A DNA stretch of 64,000 bases. It comes from VFZN01 sp963709325. GTDB lineage: Bacteria; Acidobacteriota; Vicinamibacteria; Vicinamibacterales; UBA2999. Position numbers and translations under genes: made by a program. The notes beneath the pieces are model-generated. The model was given only the letters and a program-made list of their open reading frames with translations, did no database searches and was not told where the DNA came from. Below are positions 1-7,847 of the stretch, one piece after another. Location: positions 1,736,001 to 1,800,000 of the forward strand of contig CAVPVV010000003.1 in assembly GCA_963709325.1 (NCBI GenBank). The letters run 5' to 3'. Each line of letters opens with the position of its first letter. Position 1 is the first letter of the stretch.

Positions 1-183
1 GAAACCGCGGTTCGCGACTCCGACCGCAACCGCTGCCGCTTCATCCAGCAGCTCACCGGCGCGCCTTGGGGCGGCCCCGGAACCTACGACGTGTCGGTGG
101 ACACATCGACGATCGGCGTCGAGGGATGCATGGCGCTGATCCTCAACGCCACCAAGAAGCTCGAAGTGAGAACTACTTCTTGA
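1..183 (+). CDS. Cytidylate-kinase-like family protein, C-terminal fragment
   Basis: The gene enters from the left edge, so only the last 60 residues are visible. They carry RDSDR, then a W-G-G-P-G-T-YD stretch, DTSTIGVEG and an LILNATKK tail. This matches the end of the cytidylate-kinase-like P-loop family, in which an Arg-rich lid is followed by a YDL-type strand and a conserved Asn/Asp-Thr pair. The P-loop itself is outside the window, so nucleotide specificity cannot be judged. The stop codon overlaps by 11 nt with the 3' end of the convergent M20 gene, which leaves no room for a terminator between them. Family assignment is moderate; the reading frame is secure. Confidence 0.6.
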   Translation, partial: ETAVRDSDRNRCRFIQQLTGAPWGGPGTYDVSVDTSTIGVEGCMALILNATKKLEVRTTS

Positions 184-1753
184 TCGTCGGATACTCGATC
201 CCGAGCTGCTCGAGGTAGGTCTTGTACTTCGTCGGGTCGTAGTAGTACTTCCGCATCCGCTCGCGGTACTTCGCGAGGATCTCGGTATTCAGGTGAGTCG
301 CCGGAGGCGTGTCCGGCCTGATGAACGGCACGTACTTCACGTCCTTCGTCTGGACGTTGTTGAAGTAGTCCCAGGCGTTCTTGATGATCTCCGGCTTGGT
401 CAGCAGGTCCAGCACGGTCATCGCCTGCACCTTGGCCCCGGCGACGACGCCCTTGTGCGCGATCGGCGTCGCGCTGGCGATCGCGCTCGACCAGTTGTGC
501 CCGGGCAGTCCCGGGATGTTCGCGGGATATCGCAGCGTCACCGTCGGCAGATTCCACGAGATGTCGCCGATGTCGTCGGAGCCGCCGCCCATGTTGTCCT
601 CGAGCTTCACGGGGCCGCGCAGGTCTTCAAGCCTGATCGCGAGTCCCTCTTGCTGCGGGTTGCCGAGTTCCTTCTGAAGCGCTTTGGCTAGCGTCTGGTC
701 GGCATCGCTCCACGTCGGCAGGCCGACCTTCTGGATGTTCGCATAAACCGTCTCCGCGACCGGCTTGTTCATGTGTTGCGGATAGCCGGTGCCGAGAATG
801 CGCGACGTCCAGGTCGTGTTGGTCATCAGCGCCGCGCCCTCGGCCATCTTGTCGGCGATGTCCCACAGCTCCTTGATGTGCGGTTGATCGATCTCGCGAA
901 GGTAGAACCAGATGCTCGCGTTCCTCGGCACGACGTTTGGTTGATCGCCGCCGTTGGTGATGACGTAATGCGAGCGCTGCGACAGGCGGAGGTGCTCGCG
1001 CCGGAATTCCCAGCCCGCGCTCATCAGCTCGACCGCGTCGAGCGCCGAGCGGCCGCGCCACGGCGCGGCGGCCGAGTGGGCGGTCTCCCCGGCGAAGCTG
1101 TACTCGACCGACACCAGTCCGGTGCCCGCGCCATCGCCCCACGACACGCCGAGGTTGTTGCCGACGTGCGTGAACAGGACCACGTCCACGTCCTTGAACA
1201 TGCCGTCGCGGACGTACCACGCCTTGGCGCCGTCGAGCTCCTCGGCCACGCCCGGCCAGAGCATCAGCGTGCCGGGCAGCTTGTCGCGCTCCATGATCTT
1301 CTTCACCGCGAGCGCGGCGACGATGTTGAGCGGGACGCCGGTGTTGTGCCCTTCGCCGTGGCCGGGCGCCCCTTCGATGATCGGATCGCGATACGCGACG
1401 CCCGGCTTCTGCGACGCCTGCGGGATGCCGTCGATGTCTGACCCGAGCGCGATCACCGGCTTGCCCGACCCCCACTTCGCCACCCATGCGGTCGGCATGC
1501 CCGACACGCCGCGCTGGACCGTGAAGCCGAACTTTTCGAGCTGCCCGGTGAGGTACTTCGAGGTCTCGACTTCCTGGAACCCGAGCTCGCCGAAGCTGAA
1601 GACCGAGTCCACCATCTCCTGCGCGAGCTTGGCCATTTCGTCGACGCCGCGGGAGGCTTCGGCCTTGTAGGTGTCCAGCTTCGCCGTTTGAGCGAACGCC
1701 GGCACCGCCACGAGCGTCATCGCCAGCATCACCACGTTCCAACGTGCACGCAT
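173..1753 (-). CDS. Secreted M20-family amidohydrolase (AbgB-like)
   Basis: A 526-residue zinc-dependent amidohydrolase of the M20 group, closest in pattern to p-aminobenzoyl-glutamate hydrolase subunit B. It starts with a signal peptide ending in VPAFAQ, so it acts outside the cytoplasm. Visible family motifs are GHGEGHN (the usual Cys ligand in GHGCGHN is Glu here), AEELDGAK with the paired acidic residues, AHSAAAPWRGRSALDA of the dimerisation/lid region, and GGSDDIGDISW near the C terminus. I chose the start at 1753, not the longer frame from 1795, because GGGAGGA lies 7-12 nt upstream and the signal peptide begins there. The substrate is unknown; an amide or N-acyl amino acid is likely. 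Confidence 0.85.
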   Translation of the reverse strand: MRARWNVVMLAMTLVAVPAFAQTAKLDTYKAEASRGVDEMAKLAQEMVDSVFSFGELGFQEVETSKYLTGQLEKFGFTVQRGVSGMPTAWVAKWGSGKPVIALGSDIDGIPQASQKPGVAYRDPIIEGAPGHGEGHNTGVPLNIVAALAVKKIMERDKLPGTLMLWPGVAEELDGAKAWYVRDGMFKDVDVVLFTHVGNNLGVSWGDGAGTGLVSVEYSFAGETAHSAAAPWRGRSALDAVELMSAGWEFRREHLRLSQRSHYVITNGGDQPNVVPRNASIWFYLREIDQPHIKELWDIADKMAEGAALMTNTTWTSRILGTGYPQHMNKPVAETVYANIQKVGLPTWSDADQTLAKALQKELGNPQQEGLAIRLEDLRGPVKLEDNMGGGSDDIGDISWNLPTVTLRYPANIPGLPGHNWSSAIASATPIAHKGVVAGAKVQAMTVLDLLTKPEIIKNAWDYFNNVQTKDVKYVPFIRPDTPPATHLNTEILAKYRERMRKYYYDPTKYKTYLEQLGIEYPTIKK

Positions 1754-1814
1754 TGTCTCGTCCTCCCGGCTGTCCGACCGCTGACCGTCCATCATCCTAC
1801 GCTGTCCCGCCCCG

Positions 1815-2414
1815 CTAACCCGATGGCTCGCGACGCGGCCGGCGCTCGCCTTGATGGCAGAGGAAGCACTGCGTCGTCGGACGACGGGTGGTGTCGAAAT
1901 AGGTGGGGATGAGATCGATGACCTCGAGCATGCGCGTCACCATCGCTTTCGCCGCTGTCCCAGGCGCGGCGCGGTCCGATTCGTGGCAGAACTCGCACTC
2001 CACTCCAAGCGAGGCGGCATAGACGCTCATCGTGAGCGCCCGGTCGGGCGCTGCCCGAAACTCGGCCGCGTGCCTGGCTTGCACGTCCTGCCAGGCATCG
2101 CGAGGCAGCCGTGCCGGGATCGTCCGGCCGCGATGGCAGGTCCAGCAGGTGATGCTGCCGACGCCTGTCAGCGGGCCGGCGTTCAATCCATCCACCATCC
2201 GCATCATCCGCTGCGCAAACTCGAATGTCGGCCGGCTCGAGCTCGACCAGTCTCCCGGAACGTGACAGTGGGCGCATTCGACGCCGAGGGCGGTGGCCCA
2301 TGCCGCCATGCGATCGGAAGGCGGTTGCTGTGCCGCCGACACGGCACCGGAAACGCAGAAGACCGACATCGCGATCGCGCACACCAGGCCGAGATCCTCA
2401 CGCGCCAACGGCAT
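1815..2414 (-). CDS. Tetrahaem c-type cytochrome, reaction-centre cytochrome subunit family
   Basis: A 199-residue exported electron carrier. Four haem-binding CXXCH motifs are visible: CAHCH at 47-51, CWTCH at 90-94, CEFCH at 140-144 and CFLCH at 183-187, arranged as two similar halves each opening with a LGVEC stretch. This is the pattern of the photosynthetic reaction-centre cytochrome c subunit family, which is also common in non-phototrophic acidobacteria. A signal peptide (about residues 8-28) precedes the mature protein. The start at 2414 has GGAGG 8 nt upstream; the longer frame to 2489 adds a non-conserved tail that runs into the divergent gene. No reaction-centre gene is nearby, so a role in periplasmic electron transfer is likely rather than photosynthesis. 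Confidence 0.85.
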   Translation of the reverse strand: MPLAREDLGLVCAIAMSVFCVSGAVSAAQQPPSDRMAAWATALGVECAHCHVPGDWSSSSRPTFEFAQRMMRMVDGLNAGPLTGVGSITCWTCHRGRTIPARLPRDAWQDVQARHAAEFRAAPDRALTMSVYAASLGVECEFCHESDRAAPGTAAKAMVTRMLEVIDLIPTYFDTTRRPTTQCFLCHQGERRPRREPSG

Positions 2415-2464
2415 CCCCGACCTCCGGTCCTGCGGTAGTGTAGGCGCATCAATCCCCGCGCGCG

Positions 2465-3418
2465 ATGAATTCCGGCCGTCCCGAGCCACTCGCCCGCATC
2501 GTGCCGCTGATGGTTGCCATGGTGGCCATCCCGGCGGCGCTCACGCTACGGACGGTCCTCGCTCCGGGGACAGTGGAGGTCGCGTCTCCGAATCCGACAC
2601 CGCACGGCTACACCTGGAGCCTGCTGCTCTTCGTCTTCCCGCTCGCGGTCCTGCACTGGTGGTTTCTGAGTCACCCGCGGTTCACGTTCGAGCGCACCGC
2701 CTACTGGCTGACCGTTGGACTGCTTGCGCCGACAGGCTTCATCCTGGACCTCCTGTTCGGTCACGCGTTCTTCGCGTTCCCAAACACCGGCGCGACGCTG
2801 GGTCTGACCGTGTCTGGCGTCGGAGGACCGATCCCGCTCGAAGAGTTCGCCTTCTATCTCACTGGCTTCCTGTTCATCCTTCTCTTCTACGTCTGGAACG
2901 ACGAGTTCTGGCTCGCCGCTTACAACGTGCCCGATTACAAGGCCGCCGCGCGCGAGGCAGAGCCCGTCCTCTCGTTTCACCTTCGCGCCGTCGCGCTCGG
3001 CCTCTCGCTGATCGGCGCCGCGGTCTTCTACAAGAAGACGATCGCCGCCCACCCCGATGGCTTCCCCGGCTATTTCACGTTCCTCGTTGCCGTCGCCTTC
3101 GTGCCGGCTTCTGGCTTGTACCGCTCGGTGCGGCCCTTCATCAACTGGCGGGCGTTCAGCCTGACCTCGTTCGTCGTCGTGCTGATCAGCCTGCTCTGGG
3201 AAGTGACGCTGGCAGTGCCCTACGGCTGGTGGCGCTTTCAGCCGCGGATGATGATGGGCATCACGGTCGGCGCCTGGTCGGACCTGCCGATCGAGGAGGT
3301 CTTCGTCTGGTTCGTCGTGACCTTCGCGACCGTCGTGATCTTCGAAGCAATCAAGATCTGGCGCGCGTCCGGACACAGCTTCCGGATCGCGATGATCGGC
3401 CCGCCGGAGAAGAGGTGA
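2465..3418 (+). CDS. Lycopene-cyclase-domain membrane protein (fused CrtYc/CrtYd type)
   Basis: A 317-residue polytopic membrane protein with roughly eight hydrophobic segments. Two copies of the diagnostic proline-acid-acid motif of heterodimeric-type lycopene beta-cyclases are present, PLEEFAFYL near residue 122 and PIEEVFVWF near residue 277, each inside a membrane helix. In actinobacteria these halves are separate CrtYc and CrtYd subunits; here both halves lie in one chain, as in fungal and some acidobacterial proteins. The reaction would be ring closure of lycopene or a related carotene. No phytoene synthase or desaturase of the carotenoid type is adjacent; the HpnCDE genes at 18.5-21.6 kb make squalene. 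It is divergent from the cytochrome gene, with about 50 nt between starts. Confidence 0.75.
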   Translation: MNSGRPEPLARIVPLMVAMVAIPAALTLRTVLAPGTVEVASPNPTPHGYTWSLLLFVFPLAVLHWWFLSHPRFTFERTAYWLTVGLLAPTGFILDLLFGHAFFAFPNTGATLGLTVSGVGGPIPLEEFAFYLTGFLFILLFYVWNDEFWLAAYNVPDYKAAAREAEPVLSFHLRAVALGLSLIGAAVFYKKTIAAHPDGFPGYFTFLVAVAFVPASGLYRSVRPFINWRAFSLTSFVVVLISLLWEVTLAVPYGWWRFQPRMMMGITVGAWSDLPIEEVFVWFVVTFATVVIFEAIKIWRASGHSFRIAMIGPPEKR

Positions 3419-3428
3419 GGGCGGCGAA

Positions 3429-4808
3429 TCAGCGGACCAGGTGCAACTCGGTCTGGCGTCGCAGGACCCACTGCATCACGCCGTCCGGTCGCACTTCGGC
3501 CTCCTCCTCGAGCGCCATGCGGACGCGTTGACCTTTCCACTCGGGAACCGGCGTCGTCACCTGCAGCTCGGTCGAGAACCACATGTTCGGGAGCACCGGC
3601 ACGTCGCCCCGTCCCGGAACGCCTTCCTGGTAGTCCCACAAGCCGATGAGGGGTCCGGCCGCGTGCCCGTGATCGCCGATCGGATGCGAGTACATCGTGC
3701 CGTCGAGCCCTTCGGCGTTCATCTGGCCGAGCACCTCCCGCAGCACCTGGTTGCCGGTCTTTCCCGGCTTCGTCTTCTCCAGCAGGATGTCCTGCAGCCG
3801 ATTGCCGCGCGCCAGCGCGGTCTTGAGCCCCGGCGGCGCGTCGGTTTCGCCCTCCTTCAACACGTAGGCCATGTGCTGGGTGTCGGTGTTGAGTCCCATC
3901 GCGGTGATGCCGAAGTCGCAGTGCAGCACGTCGCCGCGCTGGATGATCGGGTTGTCGTCCAGATCCGAGTCCTTTGCGCCCATCCGCTGCACTTCGATCG
4001 ACGGCTGGAACCAGGTGCCGAGGCCCATATCGTTCACCCGCTGCCGCATCCACCAGACCACATCCTCGGCACGCGTCTCCCCCGGCGTGATCACCAGGTT
4101 CGAGAAGGCCGCGCCAATCACCTCGTGGACGATGGCCTGGAGCCGGCGGTAGACCGGGGCCATGCTCGGGACGCGGAGCGCCAGATAGTCGATCGCCAGG
4201 CGGGGGTTGCGGACGATCCGCCGCTCGAGCTCGGGCCCGAGCGCTTCCTTCATCTGCTCCCATTCGCCCACGGTCAGACCGTCGGCAAAGTTGTGGTCGG
4301 CCGAGATGTTCACCGCGATCGCCTTCGGGTTGCGCTCCTTGACGAGCCGTGCGAACAGCCGCCACTGGTCCATGCCCCAGAGCTCCGCCTTCTGGGTGTT
4401 CGACGTCGAGGCCTCGCCGCGGTACGCGGTGTACAACCCGCCCTGTGAGGTGCCGCCGAGCGCGAGACGTTCGACGCCCTTTTCCGGTCCGCGATCGAAG
4501 AACACGTAGATGGATCGGCGCCGGGCAGCAAAGGTCGTGGCGGAAACCAGCGCCCGGAACACCGGGTCTTCGTTGTACTCGCGCATCGTCACGACCCACA
4601 TGTCCACGCCGTGGGCGCGCATGACGGCGGGCAGGTTCACCTCGAGGCGTTCCTTGAGCCACGCCTGCTGGACAGCCGCCTGCTGCCGAAGCGTCCCGAA
4701 CGGGCGGGCCGCCGCGTACGGTCCGGTCTCCTGGCCGGCAACGGCCATCGGGAACGAGAGCAGGGCGAGCAGGGCGGCAAGGGCGTGAAGGCGGATTCCG
4801 CGGCGCAT
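3429..4808 (-). CDS. Secreted M24-family (Xaa-Pro) aminopeptidase
   Basis: A 459-residue protein with a signal peptide ending in AVAGQE. The C-terminal half shows the pita-bread metallopeptidase pattern: an HCDFGI strand with a metal-binding Asp, a GDHGHAAGP loop with a metal-binding His, and a later STELQV acidic strand. It would remove N-terminal residues before proline or cleave related peptides in the periplasm. The start at 4808 is preceded by AAAAGGA with a 7-nt spacer; the longer open frame to 5213 runs antisense to the neighbouring rodZ-like gene and is not coding. It converges with the lycopene-cyclase-like gene with 10 nt between stop codons. Confidence 0.85.
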   Translation of the reverse strand: MRRGIRLHALAALLALLSFPMAVAGQETGPYAAARPFGTLRQQAAVQQAWLKERLEVNLPAVMRAHGVDMWVVTMREYNEDPVFRALVSATTFAARRRSIYVFFDRGPEKGVERLALGGTSQGGLYTAYRGEASTSNTQKAELWGMDQWRLFARLVKERNPKAIAVNISADHNFADGLTVGEWEQMKEALGPELERRIVRNPRLAIDYLALRVPSMAPVYRRLQAIVHEVIGAAFSNLVITPGETRAEDVVWWMRQRVNDMGLGTWFQPSIEVQRMGAKDSDLDDNPIIQRGDVLHCDFGITAMGLNTDTQHMAYVLKEGETDAPPGLKTALARGNRLQDILLEKTKPGKTGNQVLREVLGQMNAEGLDGTMYSHPIGDHGHAAGPLIGLWDYQEGVPGRGDVPVLPNMWFSTELQVTTPVPEWKGQRVRMALEEEAEVRPDGVMQWVLRRQTELHLVR

Positions 4809-4937
4809 GGAGTGGTCCTTTTGAAGGCGTGGAGGCAGCCGCGATTCTACGCCGAAGGTGCGTCGCAGCTCATCCGGCGCTGGAGAGACAACCGGCGGCG
4901 AGTGTAGAATTCCGCACGACGGCTGCGGCCCCCCGCA

Positions 4938-5762
4938 ATGTCCATCGGATCCGACCTGCGACAAGCCAGAGAAGAGCACGCGCTGACGCTCGGCGAGATA
5001 TCCACTCGCACGAAGATCCGCGTCCCGGTGCTCCGCGCGATCGAGAGCGACGACTTCGATCACGTACCCGGCGGCGTCATCGCACGCGGGTTCCTCAAGC
5101 TGTACGCGCGCGAAGTCGGGCTCGACCCCGACGAGATCGCGCGCCGCTTCAACGCTCTGCACGCCGAGGCGCTCGAGCATCACGCGACAAGGGAGGGGGC
5201 CGAGCCGGGCCACGCGGAGCCGCGTCAGCCCTCAGCCACCGCGATGCCGTCGTTCTTTCCCGCCGCAGTGGTCATCGCAGGCATCGTGGTGCTGGGCGGC
5301 GGCTACCTGGCGTGGAGCCGCACCGGTCGCAGGGCGGGGCCGGAGGCTCCGGCCACGGCCACGGCTGCGGCCGCCACAACGGAGCTCCCGGCGCCTCCAC
5401 CCGGTCAGCCGGAGGCACCCGCGACCAAACCGGCGACCGACGGCGCGGCGCCCGTGCCCACGGCCGGACCGCCCGCTGAGGCAAGCCGCGCCGCGGCCGG
5501 TGTGCTGCGCGTCGATGTCCGCGCCACCGAGGCGAGCTGGCTGGCGGCGACGGCCGACGGCCAGCAGGTTGCCTACCGCGTCTTGAACGCCGGTGATCAC
5601 GTCTCGCTCAGCATCAGGTCCGAGGCCGTGCTGCGCATCGGCATGCCGGGCAACCTCACCGTATCGATCAACGACGCCCCGGTGAAGCCCTTCGGCCGGC
5701 CGGGCACGCCGGTGACCGTGCGAATCACGCCGGCCAACTACCGGGATCTGCTGGCGCAATAG
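4938..5762 (+). CDS. rodZ: RodZ-like helix-turn-helix membrane protein
   Basis: A 274-residue single-pass membrane protein. The N terminus (about 5-75) is a Cro/CI-type helix-turn-helix of the RodZ kind, with LRQAREEHALTLGEIS and an FLKLYAREVGLD helix. A proline/alanine-rich linker surrounds a membrane segment at about 108-127, and the last 90 residues form a beta-rich extracytoplasmic domain (DUF4115 type) with WLAATADGQQVAYR and a PGTPVTVRI end. RodZ links MreB filaments to the elongasome in rod-shaped cells. No mre gene is adjacent, so the gene is probably its own transcription unit, possibly from a TAGAAT box about 28 nt upstream of the start. Confidence 0.8.
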   Translation: MSIGSDLRQAREEHALTLGEISTRTKIRVPVLRAIESDDFDHVPGGVIARGFLKLYAREVGLDPDEIARRFNALHAEALEHHATREGAEPGHAEPRQPSATAMPSFFPAAVVIAGIVVLGGGYLAWSRTGRRAGPEAPATATAAAATTELPAPPPGQPEAPATKPATDGAAPVPTAGPPAEASRAAAGVLRVDVRATEASWLAATADGQQVAYRVLNAGDHVSLSIRSEAVLRIGMPGNLTVSINDAPVKPFGRPGTPVTVRITPANYRDLLAQ

Positions 5763-5767
5763 CCCGT

Positions 5768-6115
5768 TCAGATCTCGCCACTGCCAGGACGCGGCTCGAC
5801 GCCGCCCCATCGCTGGCGGAGGTGCGCCCTGAAACGCTCGCGCTCCTCCGGGCTGAGCCGCTGCCAGCGGGACGCCATTCCGGCGCCGCATCTCCGGCGC
5901 CGCCCTCGCCCGCCGTCCATTCGAACGCCGCCGAACAGGATGCGGCACAGGGCCAGCAGTCCCAATGCCTGCCAGAACGTCAGGAGCGGCCAGCCGAAGA
6001 GGGCCGGCAGCAGCCAGTTCCAGAGCTGCTGCACGATGTAGGTCCCCAGGGCCATGAAGCCAAGGAACCCGAGCAGCATCAGCGGGGCCAGCATGAAAAA
6101 TCGTCGTCGTCGCAT
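5768..6115 (-). CDS. Small membrane protein downstream of an ECF sigma factor
   Basis: A 115-residue protein I cannot assign to a family. It has a basic start (MRRRR), two hydrophobic segments at about 8-30 and 35-62, then a Gly/Arg-rich linker and a cytoplasmic amphipathic end with LSPEERERFRAHLRQRW. It begins 10 nt after the stop codon of the ECF sigma gene on the same strand, so the two are almost certainly cotranscribed. Position and topology are those expected for a membrane-bound modulator of the sigma factor, but there is no recognisable zinc-anti-sigma HxxxCxxC motif, so this role is a guess. Confidence 0.6.
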   Translation of the reverse strand: MRRRRFFMLAPLMLLGFLGFMALGTYIVQQLWNWLLPALFGWPLLTFWQALGLLALCRILFGGVRMDGGRGRRRRCGAGMASRWQRLSPEERERFRAHLRQRWGGVEPRPGSGEI

Positions 6116-6125
6116 CGCGTGCCTC

Positions 6126-6695
6126 TCATGTCATGAACTCGTCGTGAACGGCTTGCAGCCGCGTCCGCAGGCGTTGCACCGCGTAGTGCTTGCGCGAGAG
6201 CAGCGTGTTGACGCTGACGCCGGTCTCAACCGCCAAATCCTTGAAGCTGCGCCCCTCGATCTCGTGGGCGACGAACACCGCCCGTTGTTCCTCCGGCAGC
6301 TCGTCGATCGCGTCCGTCAACGCCTCGAGCAGCAGCTGGCGGGCGTACTCCTCGTCGGGCCCGCCGTCCAAGGCGGGCAGCAACTCATCGAAGCCAGGGC
6401 CGTCGTCGTCGCCGCCAGGCGGCACCGGCAGCGGCTCGGGCCGCTTCTTGCGGAACAGGTCCGTGATCCGGTTGCGGGCGACACGGAACAGCCAGCCGGT
6501 GACGTGGTCGATCGGCATCAACAGGCGGTTCGCCTCGACGAGCTCCGCGAACACGTCCTGCAGGATGTCCTCGGCGTCCCGTGCGTCCGGCACCCGCCGC
6601 CGGATGAACCGGAGCAGCCTCGACTGCTCCCGGCTCACCACGTCGACAAGGGGTTGATCCGGTTCGAGGGCCATCGCCTTCAGACTGTCGTCCAC
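6126..6695 (-). CDS. ECF-type RNA polymerase sigma factor
   Basis: A 189-residue sigma-70 family factor. Region 2 is visible as a DARDAEDILQDVFAEL helix followed by WLFRVARNRITD, and region 4 as LPEEQRAVFVAHEIEG and SFKDLAVETGVSVNTLLSRKHYA, the -35 recognising helix-turn-helix. The two regions are joined by an acidic glycine-rich linker (about 95-120). It would direct RNA polymerase to a small regulon in response to an envelope or stress signal. The annotated GTG start at 6695 has no clear ribosome site; an in-frame ATG at 6674 is an alternative. The next gene, 10 nt downstream, encodes a membrane protein that may control it. Confidence 0.9.
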   Translation of the reverse strand: MDDSLKAMALEPDQPLVDVVSREQSRLLRFIRRRVPDARDAEDILQDVFAELVEANRLLMPIDHVTGWLFRVARNRITDLFRKKRPEPLPVPPGGDDDGPGFDELLPALDGGPDEEYARQLLLEALTDAIDELPEEQRAVFVAHEIEGRSFKDLAVETGVSVNTLLSRKHYAVQRLRTRLQAVHDEFMT

Positions 6696-6781
6696 CTATA
6701 GGAATAGACGAACGGGCGCGGCGAATATTGTCGGGGCGGGCGCTGCCCCTTTCGCAGCCGCCCGGTGCCGGCCGGAGGGGG

Positions 6782-6787
6782 TAAAAT
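6782..6787 (+). promoter_or_regulatory. -10-like box of the aldolase gene
   Basis: TAAAAT ends 7 nt before the preferred GTG start at 6795. Confidence 0.3.
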
Positions 6788-6794
6788 CGGCAGC

Positions 6795-7847
6795 GTGTCG
6801 ACCATAGAACAAACTCTTGGAGCGGACGCGCAAGCGCTGCTCGAACACCGTTGCCAGACCATCCCGAAGGAGAGCCTGCACCTGCCGGGACCGGACTTCG
6901 TCGAACGGCTCCATCTGAGCTCCGATCGCCCGATCCGGGTGCTGTCCGCCCTCCAGTCGCTCTTCGACCACGGCCGCCTTGGCGGCACCGGCTACGTGTC
7001 GATCCTGCCCGTCGATCAGGGCATCGAGCACTCCGCGGGCGCGTCGTTCGCGCCCAACCCGATGTACTTCGATCCCGAGAACATCGTGAAGCTCGCGATC
7101 GAGGGCGGGTGCAACGGCGTCGCCTCGACACTCGGCGTGCTCGGCATCGTCGCTCGGCGCTACGCGCACAAGATCCCGTTCATGCTCAAGTTGAACCACA
7201 ACGAGTTCCTGTCCTACCCGAACTCGTACGACCAGATTAAGTTCGCCAGCGTGAAGCAGGCGTTCGACATGGGCGCGGTAGCGGTCGGCGCGACGATTTA
7301 CTTCGGCTCCGAGGAGTCGAAGCGTCAGCTGCAGGAAGTGACCGAGATGTTCCAGCACGCGCACGAGCTGGGCATGTTCACCGTGCTCTGGTGTTACACG
7401 CGCAATGCCGCGTTCAAGACCAAGGACGCCGATTATCATCTGGCCGCCGACCTGACCGGGCAGGCCAATCACCTCGGCGTGACGATTCAAGCCGACATCA
7501 TCAAGCAGAAGCTGCCGGAGACCAACGGCGGCTACACCGCGCTCAACTTCGGGAAGACGCACAAGAAGGTCTACACCGAGCTGACCAGCGACAACCCGAT
7601 CGACATGACCCGCTACCAGGTGGCGAACTGCTACATGGGACGGGCCGGGCTGATCAACTCGGGCGGCGCCTCGGCCGGCGAAAGCGACCTGAAGGAAGCG
7701 ATCAAGACGTCGATCATCAACAAGCGCGCCGGCGGCATGGGGCTGATCTCGGGTCGCAAGGCATTCCAGCGCCCGATGAAGGAAGGCGCGGGGCTGCTGA
7801 ACGCGATTCAGGACGTCTACCTGGACAAGGCGATCACCATCGCGTGA
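6795..7847 (+). CDS. Class I fructose-bisphosphate aldolase
   Basis: A 350-residue glycolytic enzyme that interconverts fructose 1,6-bisphosphate with dihydroxyacetone phosphate and glyceraldehyde 3-phosphate. It belongs to the bacterial/archaeal DhnA-like class I group: the LPVDQGIEHS stretch, the GGCNGVASTLG loop, PFMLKLNHNE and the late GLISGRKAFQRP stretch are typical, and no class II zinc-binding histidine cluster is present. GTG at 6765 and GTG at 6795 are both possible starts. I prefer 6795 because family proteins begin near here and because a TAAAAT hexamer ends 7 nt before it, which would give a leaderless message. It overlaps the following glycosyltransferase gene by 4 nt (GTGA). 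Confidence 0.85.
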   Translation: MSTIEQTLGADAQALLEHRCQTIPKESLHLPGPDFVERLHLSSDRPIRVLSALQSLFDHGRLGGTGYVSILPVDQGIEHSAGASFAPNPMYFDPENIVKLAIEGGCNGVASTLGVLGIVARRYAHKIPFMLKLNHNEFLSYPNSYDQIKFASVKQAFDMGAVAVGATIYFGSEESKRQLQEVTEMFQHAHELGMFTVLWCYTRNAAFKTKDADYHLAADLTGQANHLGVTIQADIIKQKLPETNGGYTALNFGKTHKKVYTELTSDNPIDMTRYQVANCYMGRAGLINSGGASAGESDLKEAIKTSIINKRAGGMGLISGRKAFQRPMKEGAGLLNAIQDVYLDKAITIA

